Numbered from the stretch's first letter, positions 1 to 6,694 are shown. The stretch is DNA of 10,109 nucleotides from Thiotrichales bacterium HSG1 (GCA_030378125.1 JAUCGN010000053.1:1-10109); one strand, 5' to 3'. Made by a program: numbers and translations. Notes: generated by a model from the letters alone, not told the origin.

Positions 1-368
1 GGGGCAAAACTGAAGTCTATTCCAACTGCTCGTAATTCAGTTGCCAATAACCAACCAAATTGTTCTGCTAATTCAATGGCATGTTTATTATTTTTATCAT
101 AAACTTTTCCCAATTTAGCTGCTGCTGGTAAATGGAAAAATTCTTCTCGAAATCGCTGCACTCGCCCACCTTCATGATCTACCGCAATCAATAACGATGG
201 TTGACGTAACGAATGTATTTCTGTAGTCAATTCATTTATTTGCTTAATTGATTTGTAGTTTCTAGCAAATAGAATAACTCCACCAACCAAAGGATGCTGT
301 AGCAACTTTTGCTCTGCATCAGTGATGGTGTAACCTTCTAAGTCTATCATTAAAGGGCCAAGTGACAT
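1..368 (-). CDS. nagZ: Beta-N-acetylglucosaminidase NagZ, N-terminal part
   Basis: This is the 5' end of a glycoside hydrolase family 3 beta-hexosaminidase. The enzyme works in the cytoplasm, removing N-acetylglucosamine from anhydro-muropeptides during peptidoglycan recycling. About 122 codons are visible and the window edge cuts off the rest. The translation follows the family closely: LGPLMIDLEG at residues 3-12, HPLVGGVILFARNY at 25-38, AVDHEGGRVQRF at 62-73 and GIDFSFAP near the edge. The catalytic His/Asp loop lies beyond the window. The start is the ATG at 368, preceded by TGAGG seven bases upstream; Ser-Leu-Gly-Pro directly after the Met is typical of NagZ. The gene diverges from the secreted-protein gene at 559 and a promoter candidate lies near 460-486. 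Identity is very likely; whether the full gene is intact cannot be judged. Confidence 0.95.
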   Translation of the reverse strand, partial: MSLGPLMIDLEGYTITDAEQKLLQHPLVGGVILFARNYKSIKQINELTTEIHSLRQPSLLIAVDHEGGRVQRFREEFFHLPAAAKLGKVYDKNNKHAIELAEQFGWLLATELRAVGIDFSFA

Positions 369-459
369 TGTTAAACCTCAATGGTTAAATTGGAAAGACC
401 TGCCGGGTTTTGGAAACTCGACCATCTAAAAACTTTCTCTGAACATACATAAACATCAA

Positions 460-486
460 GTTATAATTTTAAAACTTTGCTGTCAA
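460..486 (-). promoter_or_regulatory. Candidate sigma70 promoter of nagZ
   Basis: On the minus strand a perfect -35 TTGACA (486-481) is followed 15 bases later by TATAAC (465-460), about 90 bases before the nagZ start. The spacing is short for sigma70, so the -10 assignment is uncertain. Confidence 0.35.
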
Positions 487-497
487 GTAAAAAGACA

Positions 498-526
498 TTG
501 CTTTTTAGAAAATAGTTAATTATACT
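498..526 (+). promoter_or_regulatory. Candidate sigma70 promoter of the secreted protein gene
   Basis: TTGCTT (498-503) and TATACT (521-526) are separated by 17 bases. The -10 matches consensus at five of six positions and the -35 at three. It lies about 30 bases before the ATG at 559 and back to back with the nagZ promoter candidate, so the two genes share a short divergent control region. Confidence 0.5.
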
Positions 527-558
527 GACGATAATGTTATTTAATTAAGAGGTATGTG

Positions 559-1707
559 ATGAAGAAAATTGATTCCAAAAAAGCTATGCTATTAGCATCA
601 GCTGGTACATTGGCACTAGTGCCGGGTTTGGCATCTGCGCAAGGTGGTAAAGATGATGAAACAGCTCCTGCCGATCCTGCCCCCCAACTAAAATTAAATC
701 AAGTATTAGTTCCTTTCGATGCCTTCATTCCCCCATTCAATGACCCTGATATGATGGGTGATGGAAGTCAGTTTGAAGATGAGCTTAGTAATTATGAAAG
801 TACTGGTGTTATCTTTGTCGGAGAGATAGATGATCATGCCAGAATGGATTTTATTATTTCCAATATCAGAAATGATAAACCAGTAGATGTTTTTTTGGTT
901 ATGGGGACTGAGCTAGCGGCGGACGCTGGAGATGATATGTTTCCCGGACTTGCTCCAACTGAATTTCGTGGTCCAAGTGGTCCAAAGAATCATATGAGGG
1001 ATGGCAAAAATAAGCCAAAACCTGCCCCAAATGGTAAGAAGAAACCAACTAGAGTGGAACAAGAGCAACAACTAGAAGACCTCCGTGTGCAAATCCGTGA
1101 ATTTGATGGTTCTGGTAGTACTTCTCCACCTGAATTAAAAAAACTCGAAAAAGAAGTTCATAAGTTGGAACGTCAAATTATGAAGGGAGTACCCCAGAAA
1201 GGTGAAGACTGGCAAGGTATGGGTTGGAAACCAAAACCAAAACCAGGTGCTACACCTCCATTACCAGCACATAGCGGTGAAATTTGTGTTGATATTGCTA
1301 ATGGTATGGAAATTATTGCTGCTGTCCGTGTTACTCCCAAAAAACCAATAATGGCACAAGAATTTGCTCTTGGTCATGCTGTTCAACCACATTTTACCTC
1401 TACAATAGTTAGCGTAAAATTATTGAAAGAAAGATTACAACAGTTTGAAAATCAAGAAGTGTATTTTCAAGCAGCAGTTGTACCAGTTGATAATAAACGT
1501 GATTTTACTGAAGTTTTATCCGATGCCGGTCAAGTTTCTGAATGTGATCGCTACTTAATTTCTAATATCATTGAAGAAGACGATGAAACAGATGCCAATA
1601 CTGGTAGTAAAGATGCTGGTGAATATTCTGATGAGTATGATGAGTCTGGAGAAATAGCATTGCCAGAAAGTGAAACATCTGATGAAAATGATGGTAGTAA
1701 ATTTTAG
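559..1707 (+). CDS. Secreted protein with coiled coil and acidic tail, function unknown
   Basis: I do not recognise a family. The 382-residue product begins with a clear Sec signal peptide: KK-rich start, hydrophobic stretch at about 9-25, and ASA|Q cleavage site after residue 27. The mature protein is therefore expected in the periplasm or outside the cell. Next comes a globular segment, then a lysine/proline-rich stretch, a heptad-like coiled coil at roughly 165-215 rich in Glu, Leu and Lys, and a second Lys/Pro stretch (WKPKPKP). A further globular segment contains the only two cysteines (GEICVDI and VSECDRY), which could form a disulfide. The last 40 or so residues are strongly acidic. 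I prefer the ATG at 559 over the GTG at 556 because AAGAGGT (548-553) then sits five bases upstream. The GNAT gene follows after 10 bases, suggesting co-transcription. Confidence 0.85.
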   Translation: MKKIDSKKAMLLASAGTLALVPGLASAQGGKDDETAPADPAPQLKLNQVLVPFDAFIPPFNDPDMMGDGSQFEDELSNYESTGVIFVGEIDDHARMDFIISNIRNDKPVDVFLVMGTELAADAGDDMFPGLAPTEFRGPSGPKNHMRDGKNKPKPAPNGKKKPTRVEQEQQLEDLRVQIREFDGSGSTSPPELKKLEKEVHKLERQIMKGVPQKGEDWQGMGWKPKPKPGATPPLPAHSGEICVDIANGMEIIAAVRVTPKKPIMAQEFALGHAVQPHFTSTIVSVKLLKERLQQFENQEVYFQAAVVPVDNKRDFTEVLSDAGQVSECDRYLISNIIEEDDETDANTGSKDAGEYSDEYDESGEIALPESETSDENDGSKF

Positions 1708-1717
1708 AGAATAGGGA

Positions 1718-2437
1718 ATGCTCTTACAATCTACTCCTATTGGACTTAGAGCTCTACAAGGACGTAGAGTCATTTTAGAACGTCTTGTACCTGAACATAC
1801 CCCTTTTCTAATTCAATGTTATCATGATAATGAGTTTATGGACTTATATCGTCTTGCTCAACAGCGTAATCAAACTGAAGAGCAGGTTAGACAACATATA
1901 ATTAAGGAAAAGGCTATTTTGCCCGAGCAAATAAAACGAATTGAATGGATTATTTTTCGTTTGCTTAATAATAATAAAAAACTACCTATTGGCTTGGCTT
2001 CTTTAGCTGATTATAAACGAGAACATAAACGAGCTGAATTTTTAATTGGTATATTGTTGCCAGAATATCGAGGCACTGGAATTCCTTTGGAAGCTAGTTT
2101 ATTGATAATGGATTTTGCGTTTAACCAAATAAAACTTAATAAACTTATCGCTTACACTTACGGATACAACCAATATGCTCAACGAAATTTACTTAGTTTT
2201 GGTTTTGTGCAAGAAGGTCTACTACGTCAACATATCAGTTCACGACAAGGATTTCTTGACTTGTATACTAATGGTTTATTAGCAAATGAATTTAGAGAAA
2301 ATCAACGTTTAAGTCGTTTTTCTCAAAGATTATTAGGTTGGGATATCACTCATGAACCTGCACCTTCACAACAGCTTTCTGCCGAATATGTAATGAGTAA
2401 AAAAGCTGATATTTTCAAACTGTTATCTCCAAAATAA
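1718..2437 (+). CDS. GNAT-family N-acetyltransferase (RimJ/RimL-like)
   Basis: This 239-residue protein looks like a GCN5-related N-acetyltransferase of the RimJ/RimL group, which moves an acetyl group from acetyl-CoA to a protein N-terminus, amino sugar or small amine. Supporting features are a first strand and loop (RVILERLVPEH, 17-27), a central strand (IGLASLADY, 91-99), and the acetyl-CoA loop FLIGILLPEYRGTGIPLEA (108-126) with the R-G-x-G core. The C-terminal motif is NQYAQRNLLSFGFVQEGLLR (151-170), where the Asn-x-x-[AS]-x-x-x-[LY]-x-x-x-GF pattern is typical. About 50 residues after the fold are less typical. No signal peptide is seen, so it should be cytoplasmic. It starts 10 bases after the secreted-protein gene with only a weak purine-rich site (AGGGA), consistent with translation coupled to that gene. 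The substrate cannot be told from sequence. Confidence 0.85.
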   Translation: MLLQSTPIGLRALQGRRVILERLVPEHTPFLIQCYHDNEFMDLYRLAQQRNQTEEQVRQHIIKEKAILPEQIKRIEWIIFRLLNNNKKLPIGLASLADYKREHKRAEFLIGILLPEYRGTGIPLEASLLIMDFAFNQIKLNKLIAYTYGYNQYAQRNLLSFGFVQEGLLRQHISSRQGFLDLYTNGLLANEFRENQRLSRFSQRLLGWDITHEPAPSQQLSAEYVMSKKADIFKLLSPK

Positions 2438-2497
2438 ACTCATTAAACTTACAAATAATGCAAAAATTAGAAGAATTCAAATTACTTATGACAAGTA

Positions 2498-2610
2498 GAC
2501 ATCTTTCCTATTAAATCGTATTTACTTTTACAATCAAATATTTAAATAATAATAGTAATTTCTATAAATTATTGAATTTTAAGGGATTAATACTATTTAG
2601 GAAAGGTGTC
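2498..2610. repeat. Decayed MITE-like inverted repeat, 113 bp
   Basis: GACATCTTTCCTA (2498-2510) pairs as an inverted repeat with TAGGAAAGGTGTC (2598-2610), matching at 12 of 13 positions. The core between them is AT-rich and non-coding. No clear target duplication flanks it, so it may be an old miniature transposon remnant or a chance inverted repeat. Confidence 0.4.
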
Positions 2611-2651
2611 CAGTATTTATCTAAGATTGAGTGGTAATCATAACAATTATC

Positions 2652-2660
2652 AACTCAAAT
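2652..2660. repeat. Target site duplication, left copy (AACTCAAAT)
   Basis: This nonamer is identical to 2835-2843 and directly abuts the outer end of the left terminal repeat of the 174-bp MITE. The perfect match suggests the insertion is not ancient. Confidence 0.8.
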
Positions 2661-2834
2661 CTTTGTACAGGACAATTTTTTGTCAGAACCAAGATTTTAA
2701 GGATTAACCGGATTTTTTGCACCAACAATTTATAAAGATTTTTTCCTGAAAATCCTATAATTTTGTAAATCCTGATTCTAATAATTAAAATACATTTAAA
2801 TCAAATAATTAATAAAAAATTGTCCTGTACAAAG
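2661..2834. mobile_element. 174-bp MITE with 21-bp TIRs and 9-bp target duplication
   Basis: The two ends are perfect 21-bp inverted repeats (2661-2681 and 2814-2834), each beginning CTTTGTACAGGACAA when read inward. The identical nonamer AACTCAAAT lies directly outside both ends (2652-2660 and 2835-2843), which is the signature of a transposition event. The interior has no reading frame and continues an imperfect inverted repeat, with related AAGGATT, AATCCT and GATTCT words in opposite orientation. This is a non-autonomous element that must have been moved by a transposase encoded elsewhere. The 9-bp duplication limits the possible parent families but does not name one. A truncated relative is at 9467-9513. 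Confidence 0.85.
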
Positions 2835-2843
2835 AACTCAAAT
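2835..2843. repeat. Target site duplication, right copy (AACTCAAAT)
   Basis: This is the partner of 2652-2660, directly abutting the right terminal repeat of the 174-bp MITE. Confidence 0.8.
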
Positions 2844-3154
2844 ACAAATTTTAGAAACTGTCCAAACAAATTAATTACTATTTATATCTTAAACTAAGGG
2901 TTCTAAAAATTAATCAAATTATATTGGGAATGCTTTCTGCAAATCTTCGCAATGAAATATATAAAATATCTTTGTTTGATTGCATTCTCAACTAAGAAAA
3001 AATGTTTTATGCTAAAACTGTCTTAAACAAGATAAATTGAAGAGTGAGTAGGTAAGAATATAGTATTTTAGAAAATAGAAGTTCTAACTTTAATTTGAAA
3101 AACCAAGATAAATCTTGGACTCCTGTTAAAACATTTATCTGAAAAACTATAGAT

Positions 3155-3160
3155 TATAAT
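3155..3160 (+). promoter_or_regulatory. Candidate -10 box upstream of cheR
   Basis: A perfect TATAAT is present, but no convincing -35 lies 16-18 bases upstream. If it is used, transcription would begin around 3167. That would put the ATG at 3169 at the very 5' end of the message and favour the cheR start at 3223. Confidence 0.35.
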
Positions 3161-3222
3161 AAGTATTGATGATACTTCGTTTATCCATCCTACATTCACT
3201 ATATTTTAAACTGAAAACTTAT

Positions 3223-4056
3223 ATGAATGATATAGATACTCAAAATATTGAATTACAACTTTTGTTGCAAGCTGTCTATCTAAAGTATGGTTATGATTTT
3301 AGAAACTATGCTAAAGCTTCGATAAAAAGACGAGTACAACATCGATTGTCTAAAGACGGATTTGAAAGCATTTCCGCTATGCAAAATAAGGTTCTATATG
3401 ATGTTTCGTTTTTTGAAACCTTGTTATTAGATTTGTCAATCAATGTTACCGAAATGTTTCGTGATCCAAAATTTTATCTAGCTTTACGTAAAGTTATAAT
3501 TCCGCATCTAAAGAAATATCCATTTCTTAAAATATGGCATGCTGGATGTTCTTCTGGTGAAGAGGTCTATTCAATGGCTATTATTTTAAAGGAAGAAGGT
3601 TTATATGATCGTACTCAAATTTACGCTACAGACATGAATGAGGTGGTATTAAAACAAGCTAAAGATGGAATTTTTAACATAAGTCGCCTCAAACAATATA
3701 CAGCTAATTATCAAAAGGCAGGTGGACAAGAATCTTTTTCTGACTATTACACAGCTCACTATGATCATGCAGTTATGTCTAAATCATTGAAAAAAAATAT
3801 TTTATTTTCAGATCATAACTTAGCTACTGATGGAGTATTTGGTGAAATGAATTTAATTATTTGTCGAAATGTGCTAATTTACTTTAATCGTGATTTACAA
3901 AATAGAGTGTTAGGATTGTTTTCTGACAGCCTTCCTGATGATGGTTTTCTTTGTTTGGGTTCTAAAGAAAGTATTCGTTTTTCCGCTTTTTCTGATAGTT
4001 TTAGTGATATTGTACGAGAAGAAAAAATTTATCGCAAAGTTGACACAATTAACTAA
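3223..4056 (+). CDS. cheR: CheR-type protein-glutamate O-methyltransferase
   Basis: This is a 277-residue SAM-dependent methyltransferase of the CheR family, which methylates glutamate side chains of chemoreceptors in the cytoplasm. The N-terminal helical domain has the basic SIKRRVQHR segment (33-41) and VTEMFRDP (75-82). The SAM fold shows HAGCSSGEEVYS (106-117), ATDMNE (135-140), and CRNVLIYF (214-221), the post-SAM signature of the family. GFLCLGSKESI (241-251) follows. The frame can be extended to ATG 3169 or TTG 3166, adding 18-19 hydrophobic residues. I prefer the ATG at 3223 because MNDIDTQNIELQLLLQA begins where this CheR subgroup usually starts and a TATAAT box lies just before 3169. 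No good ribosome binding site supports either choice. The gene abuts cheB with no spacer, so the pair is almost surely one transcript. No receptor or CheA/CheW gene is in the window. Confidence 0.92.
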   Translation: MNDIDTQNIELQLLLQAVYLKYGYDFRNYAKASIKRRVQHRLSKDGFESISAMQNKVLYDVSFFETLLLDLSINVTEMFRDPKFYLALRKVIIPHLKKYPFLKIWHAGCSSGEEVYSMAIILKEEGLYDRTQIYATDMNEVVLKQAKDGIFNISRLKQYTANYQKAGGQESFSDYYTAHYDHAVMSKSLKKNILFSDHNLATDGVFGEMNLIICRNVLIYFNRDLQNRVLGLFSDSLPDDGFLCLGSKESIRFSAFSDSFSDIVREEKIYRKVDTIN

Positions 4057-4680
4057 GTGAATAAAAATATGGAATTTGAAGCAGTTGTCATAGGCTCATC
4101 AGCCGGTGGTATAAAAGCATTAACTTCGGTATTGTCAGCCTTACCAAGTGATTTTCCGTTGCCTATCATAATTGTGCAACATTTACACCCTCAGTCGGAT
4201 AGTTATTTAGCTAAAATTTTAGAGTCTAAGAGCGAGTTACGAGTTAAGCAGGCGGATGAAAAAGAAGTTATTACTAACGGAATGGTGTATATTGCTCCAC
4301 CAAATTATCACTTATTAATAGAGGATGATAAGAGTTTTTCATTGTCGATAGAAGGACCAGTTAATTTTGCTCGTCCTTCAGTGGATGTATTGTTTGAAAC
4401 TGCTATTTACGGTTATCGAGATAAAATTATTGCAATTATTTTGACCGGTGCTAATCACGATGGTGGGGTTGGAGTTAAAAAAATTAAGCAAAATGGTGGT
4501 TATATAATAGTGCAAACCCCAGAGTCAGCAGAAGCAGATGCTATGCCAAAAGCTGCTATTGCTGCTACTAATGTCGATAAAGTTTTACCGTTAGAACAGA
4601 TAGGTCCATTTTTACTACAGTTGGTCAATAATTCTGTTAAAAAATATTCTAATAATTTTGATAAATTTGGTCGTAGATAG
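4057..4680 (+). CDS. cheB: CheB methylesterase catalytic domain, without receiver
   Basis: The product removes the methyl esters that CheR adds to receptor glutamates. It consists only of the catalytic domain; the N-terminal response-regulator domain of classical CheB is missing. The expected triad is visible (numbering from the GTG): Ser15 in IGSSAGG, His42 in VQHLHP and Asp135 in TGANHDGGVG. GMVYIAPPNYHLL (75-87) and a PxxxxAAI segment near 163-168 are also typical. Stand-alone CheB domains paired with CheR are common in non-flagellar or alternative signalling modules. The frame starts at a GTG directly after the cheR stop; an ATG at 4069 (MEFEAVVIG) is an equally plausible start, and neither has a strong ribosome binding site. 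Zero spacing points to translational coupling. The gene ends 17 bases from the convergent sanA stop. Confidence 0.92.
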   Translation: MNKNMEFEAVVIGSSAGGIKALTSVLSALPSDFPLPIIIVQHLHPQSDSYLAKILESKSELRVKQADEKEVITNGMVYIAPPNYHLLIEDDKSFSLSIEGPVNFARPSVDVLFETAIYGYRDKIIAIILTGANHDGGVGVKKIKQNGGYIIVQTPESAEADAMPKAAIAATNVDKVLPLEQIGPFLLQLVNNSVKKYSNNFDKFGRR

Positions 4681-4697
4681 AAAAAACGTAACTGTAA

Positions 4698-5351
4698 TTA
4701 AGAAAAGTTGATTTGGACTTTTTTTCCTAAAAATTTAGGTTGTGTTTTTAAAAAATATAGGTCTAAAACAGCTTTAAAACGGGCTAAATACTCTCGGATT
4801 GTGGTTTTAAAATCCTTTTTAAAAGGTACATCTTTGGCATTAAAACCTATAGATTTTATATTGTAAAAATCACCAATAAATAAGGCTCGTTTATTATGGA
4901 ACTTTTGGGAAACTATAATAATGTCAGTTTCTTGTGAGAAAATCTTTTTGCAACGTATTACTGAATCAAGGGTACGAAAACCGGCATAATCTAAAGTAAT
5001 CGCATGGGCTGGAACACCTCTTGCCATGAGGGCTTTTTGCATATCTACAGGTTCATTATAGTATGAGGTATGATTAGAACCACTAGCCAAAATATGTTTC
5101 ACTTTGCCAGCTTTATACAATTGTACGGCTGCATCAATCCGATATTTAAAATAAGAATTTATATTACCACGTCTTAAATATTTAACAGTTCCCAGTAATA
5201 AGGCTATTTTTTTATTAGGTACCTTACTTATATCTGAGTAAAGGCGATCTTGGGTTTGTAATTCTATCCACAAATTGGAACTAATGATTCCTATTAATAA
5301 TAATGTGAATAATAATGACATGCCTGATAATAAAATTTTGATAACCCACAT
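4698..5351 (-). CDS. sanA: SanA-like envelope protein (DUF218 family)
   Basis: This 217-residue protein matches the SanA group of DUF218 proteins. In enterobacteria SanA is linked to envelope barrier function and vancomycin exclusion at high temperature; the chemistry is not known. One N-terminal membrane helix (about residues 3-27) is followed by a periplasmic DUF218 domain. Family landmarks are IALLLGTVKYLRRG (49-62), FKYRIDAAVQLYKAGKV (68-84), ASGSN, NEPVDM, the highly conserved DYAGFRTLDS, QKFHNKRALFIG, and a C-terminal REYLARFKAVLDLY followed by PKFLGKKV. The length is slightly below that of the Escherichia coli protein because the C-terminal tail is shorter. The start is the ATG at 5351, with AGGA about ten bases upstream. 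It is convergent with cheB and its own promoter candidate is at 5385-5414, so it is probably expressed alone. Confidence 0.93.
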   Translation of the reverse strand: MWVIKILLSGMSLLFTLLLIGIISSNLWIELQTQDRLYSDISKVPNKKIALLLGTVKYLRRGNINSYFKYRIDAAVQLYKAGKVKHILASGSNHTSYYNEPVDMQKALMARGVPAHAITLDYAGFRTLDSVIRCKKIFSQETDIIIVSQKFHNKRALFIGDFYNIKSIGFNAKDVPFKKDFKTTIREYLARFKAVLDLYFLKTQPKFLGKKVQINFS

Positions 5352-5384
5352 TATACACTGTCCTGTTTGTCATTAATTTCGTAA

Positions 5385-5414
5385 ATTATATTTAAGTTGG
5401 CTAATCCTAAACAA
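5385..5414 (-). promoter_or_regulatory. Candidate sigma70 promoter of sanA
   Basis: On the minus strand TTGTTT (5414-5409), an 18-base spacer and a perfect TATAAT (5390-5385) lie about 35 bases before the sanA ATG. The -35 is weak and the -10 is ideal. Confidence 0.5.
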
Positions 5415-5538
5415 AATAGTAACTTGGTAAATATTTAAAATTTATCGTATTTATTTAATAAATCACTATATTATTTATGGCTGTAATTTTTCAGAAAAGA
5501 TTTTCATACCCGATAGGTTTTTTGGCTAACATCTTTAA

Positions 5539-5568
5539 ATGTTGGGTTTCCTTTCGCCAACCCAGCAT
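5539..5568. repeat. GGGTT/AACCC stem-loop repeat
   Basis: ATGTTGGGTT (5539-5548) can pair with AACCCAGCAT (5559-5568) over ten positions, including one G-T pair, around a ten-base loop. It lies between two minus-strand genes, downstream of the cysteine-rich gene, and has no T tract, so it looks more like a dispersed repetitive palindrome than a terminator. Confidence 0.45.
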
Positions 5569-5681
5569 ACGAGCAGTGAGTTGGTAAGGTCGGTGAAGCA
5601 AGCGTAGCCGCCAAGTACTTGTTCAGAAGTTGAAATATTTTGGTCGGTTTCATTTCATTGCCCAGACCCTACATGTATCTA

Positions 5682-6266
5682 TTACAACGTATTTATTTTT
5701 TTATATCGCCAAACAAGAGTTCCAATCCCCATCCCTATCAGAGTTAAAAAGTGAATCCATAATCCTGGAAACGGAGCAGTTGCTGGTGGCCCGGGCGTGT
5801 ATGCTGAGGATGTTAGGTTCTGTCCTAGTTGAACTACGCATTTGAAGTATTCGCCAGATGTTATTTGTTTCCCGTAGATAATCTCGTTATTAGCCCAAGG
5901 CAGATTTAGTTTAGGATCGTTTCCTTGTAACCCACATGTGGTGTCTAACTCATCCTCGCAGACAGTTGCCGAACACGCCCCCCCCCCTGTCCATCCCCCG
6001 TTTGCCGGCATGGCATTGACTATCCAAGACCCAACATATATATTGTTGTTCTCAGGGGCTCCACAATGCATTGCACCATCATAAGGGACGCATAGACCCC
6101 AGGCCAAAGTTCCGTACTCTCCAAGAACGACCACAATCCCCCACCTAATCCACCGTTTCCAATACAATTCAATGCGTTTTTTGCTCGTACCTTGCCGAAC
6201 CGTGTTCTTTTGTAAACGTGACTGTGAATTGGTTCTTATCTGCGGTTTTTTTGAAGGTAAAAGCAC
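5682..6266 (-). CDS. Cysteine-rich secreted protein with C-terminal sorting-like tail, possibly phase-variable
   Basis: I do not recognise a family. The frame of 194 codons starts at a GTG (6266). A basic stretch (KKRIELYWKRWIRW, 29-42) precedes a hydrophobic run (43-57), which reads as a signal sequence. The mature part has six cysteines (59, 68, 98, 103, 111, 143), suggesting disulfides outside the cytoplasm. It ends in a proline-rich linker (PGPPATAPFPG, 158-168), a hydrophobic helix (169-186) and basic RYKK, the three-part layout of PEP-CTERM or IPTL-CTERM anchors, though the exact motif differs. G+C is visibly higher than in neighbouring genes. A run of ten G on the coding strand (5987-5978) encodes part of WTGGGA, and an A7 run lies near codon 7. 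The only start with a good ribosome binding site, the ATG at 6276 behind AAGGG, is out of frame with the body. The gene may be switched by slippage, frameshifted, or mis-sequenced. Confidence 0.6.
   Translation of the reverse strand: MLLPSKKPQIRTNSQSRLQKNTVRQGTSKKRIELYWKRWIRWGIVVVLGEYGTLAWGLCVPYDGAMHCGAPENNNIYVGSWIVNAMPANGGWTGGGACSATVCEDELDTTCGLQGNDPKLNLPWANNEIIYGKQITSGEYFKCVVQLGQNLTSSAYTPGPPATAPFPGLWIHFLTLIGMGIGTLVWRYKKINTL
5978..5987 (-). repeat. Ten-base G homopolymer inside a coding frame
   Basis: The plus strand shows ten consecutive C, so the coding strand of the cysteine-rich protein has ten G, read as GGG GGG GGG G. Long G or C tracts in surface-protein genes are classic slipped-strand mispairing sites. 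Gain or loss of one base would cut the protein off before its anchor. The length is also prone to sequencing error. Confidence 0.7.
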
Positions 6267-6437
6267 ATGAAAACATTATTTATCCCTTATATGTAGATTA
6301 AAAGATAATTTTAAACATAATCAACCAAAATGTCAATTTTAAAATGGGTTAATTGTTTTTTTTGCATTTTCAGGTGTTTATATTAAATTATAAAATATCA
6401 ACACATAGACATATTTCCTAAATATATAGTAAAGTAT

Positions 6438-6509
6438 AGTATAAAATGATAACAATATAAAATATTAACTATTTGTTTATACTAAAATTATACACAATCA
6501 TTTTATACT
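6438..6509. repeat. 13-bp perfect inverted repeat in an AT-rich gap
   Basis: AGTATAAAATGAT (6438-6450) and ATCATTTTATACT (6497-6509) are perfect inverted copies, 46 bases apart. They may be regulatory arms or ends of a small lost element. Low complexity makes a chance match possible. Confidence 0.4.
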
Positions 6510-6613
6510 GGTTTTTCTATAGTTTTTCCCGATTAAATAAGATACAAAAAGAAGTGATTATAAAATTGTGAAAAAGAAGTAAAAAACATGGCAAAAGCAT
6601 ATTATAGCAGTTA

Positions 6614-6658
6614 CCAATTAAGTGGTATACAATATACTTTTGTATACCATCTGATTGG
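6614..6658. repeat. Two-tier hairpin
   Basis: A perfect ten-base stem, TGGTATACAA (6623-6632) with TTGTATACCA (6640-6649), closes a seven-base loop. After a symmetrical four-base internal bulge, CCAAT (6614-6618) pairs with ATTGG (6654-6658). It sits 37 bases outside the transposon nest. It could be a protein-binding palindrome or a folded RNA element; there is no T tract for a terminator. Confidence 0.5.
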
Positions 6659-6694
6659 AAAATGTTATATATAAATTTATGGTCAAACTGGTAG

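Larger units (their letters stand above)
2438..3222. other. Gene-free AT-rich region with transposon debris
   Basis: No coding frame with a plausible start, ribosome binding site or recognisable product is seen on either strand. The stretch holds a decayed inverted repeat (2498-2610), a clear miniature element with target duplication (2652-2843) and, at its end, a TATAAT box (3155-3160). In 2844-3150 I see only AT-rich sequence with two loosely similar AAACTGTC-type words (near 2856 and 3015). Confidence 0.6.
6277..6694. other. AT-rich gap with inverted repeats, no gene seen
   Basis: No coding frame is credible here. Two inverted repeats stand out and are listed separately (6438-6509 and 6614-6658). 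The ribosome binding site and out-of-frame ATG of the cysteine-rich gene lie at the left edge (6276-6290, minus strand). Confidence 0.5.

Noticed and set aside
1555..1773. Minus-strand open frame opposite the end of the secreted-protein gene
   Set aside because: It is antisense to the acidic tail, whose GAT/GAA-rich codons remove stops on the other strand; no ribosome binding site or family match.
2846..3030. AAACTGTC-like words resembling the ends of the 136-bp MITE
   Set aside because: They are in the same orientation, imperfect and without partner ends or target duplications.
4703..4728. Possible terminator between cheB and sanA (AAAAGT ... ACTTTT plus T run)
   Set aside because: The stem is almost all A-T pairs and lies inside the last codons of sanA; too weak to call.
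5349..5375. TGTCCTGT word resembling the end of the 174-bp MITE
   Set aside because: Only eight bases match and the flanking bases differ; chance is sufficient.
5630..5845. Plus-strand open frame of 71 codons
   Set aside because: It overlaps the 3' end of the minus-strand cysteine-rich gene, whose domain layout is more convincing, and has no ribosome binding site.
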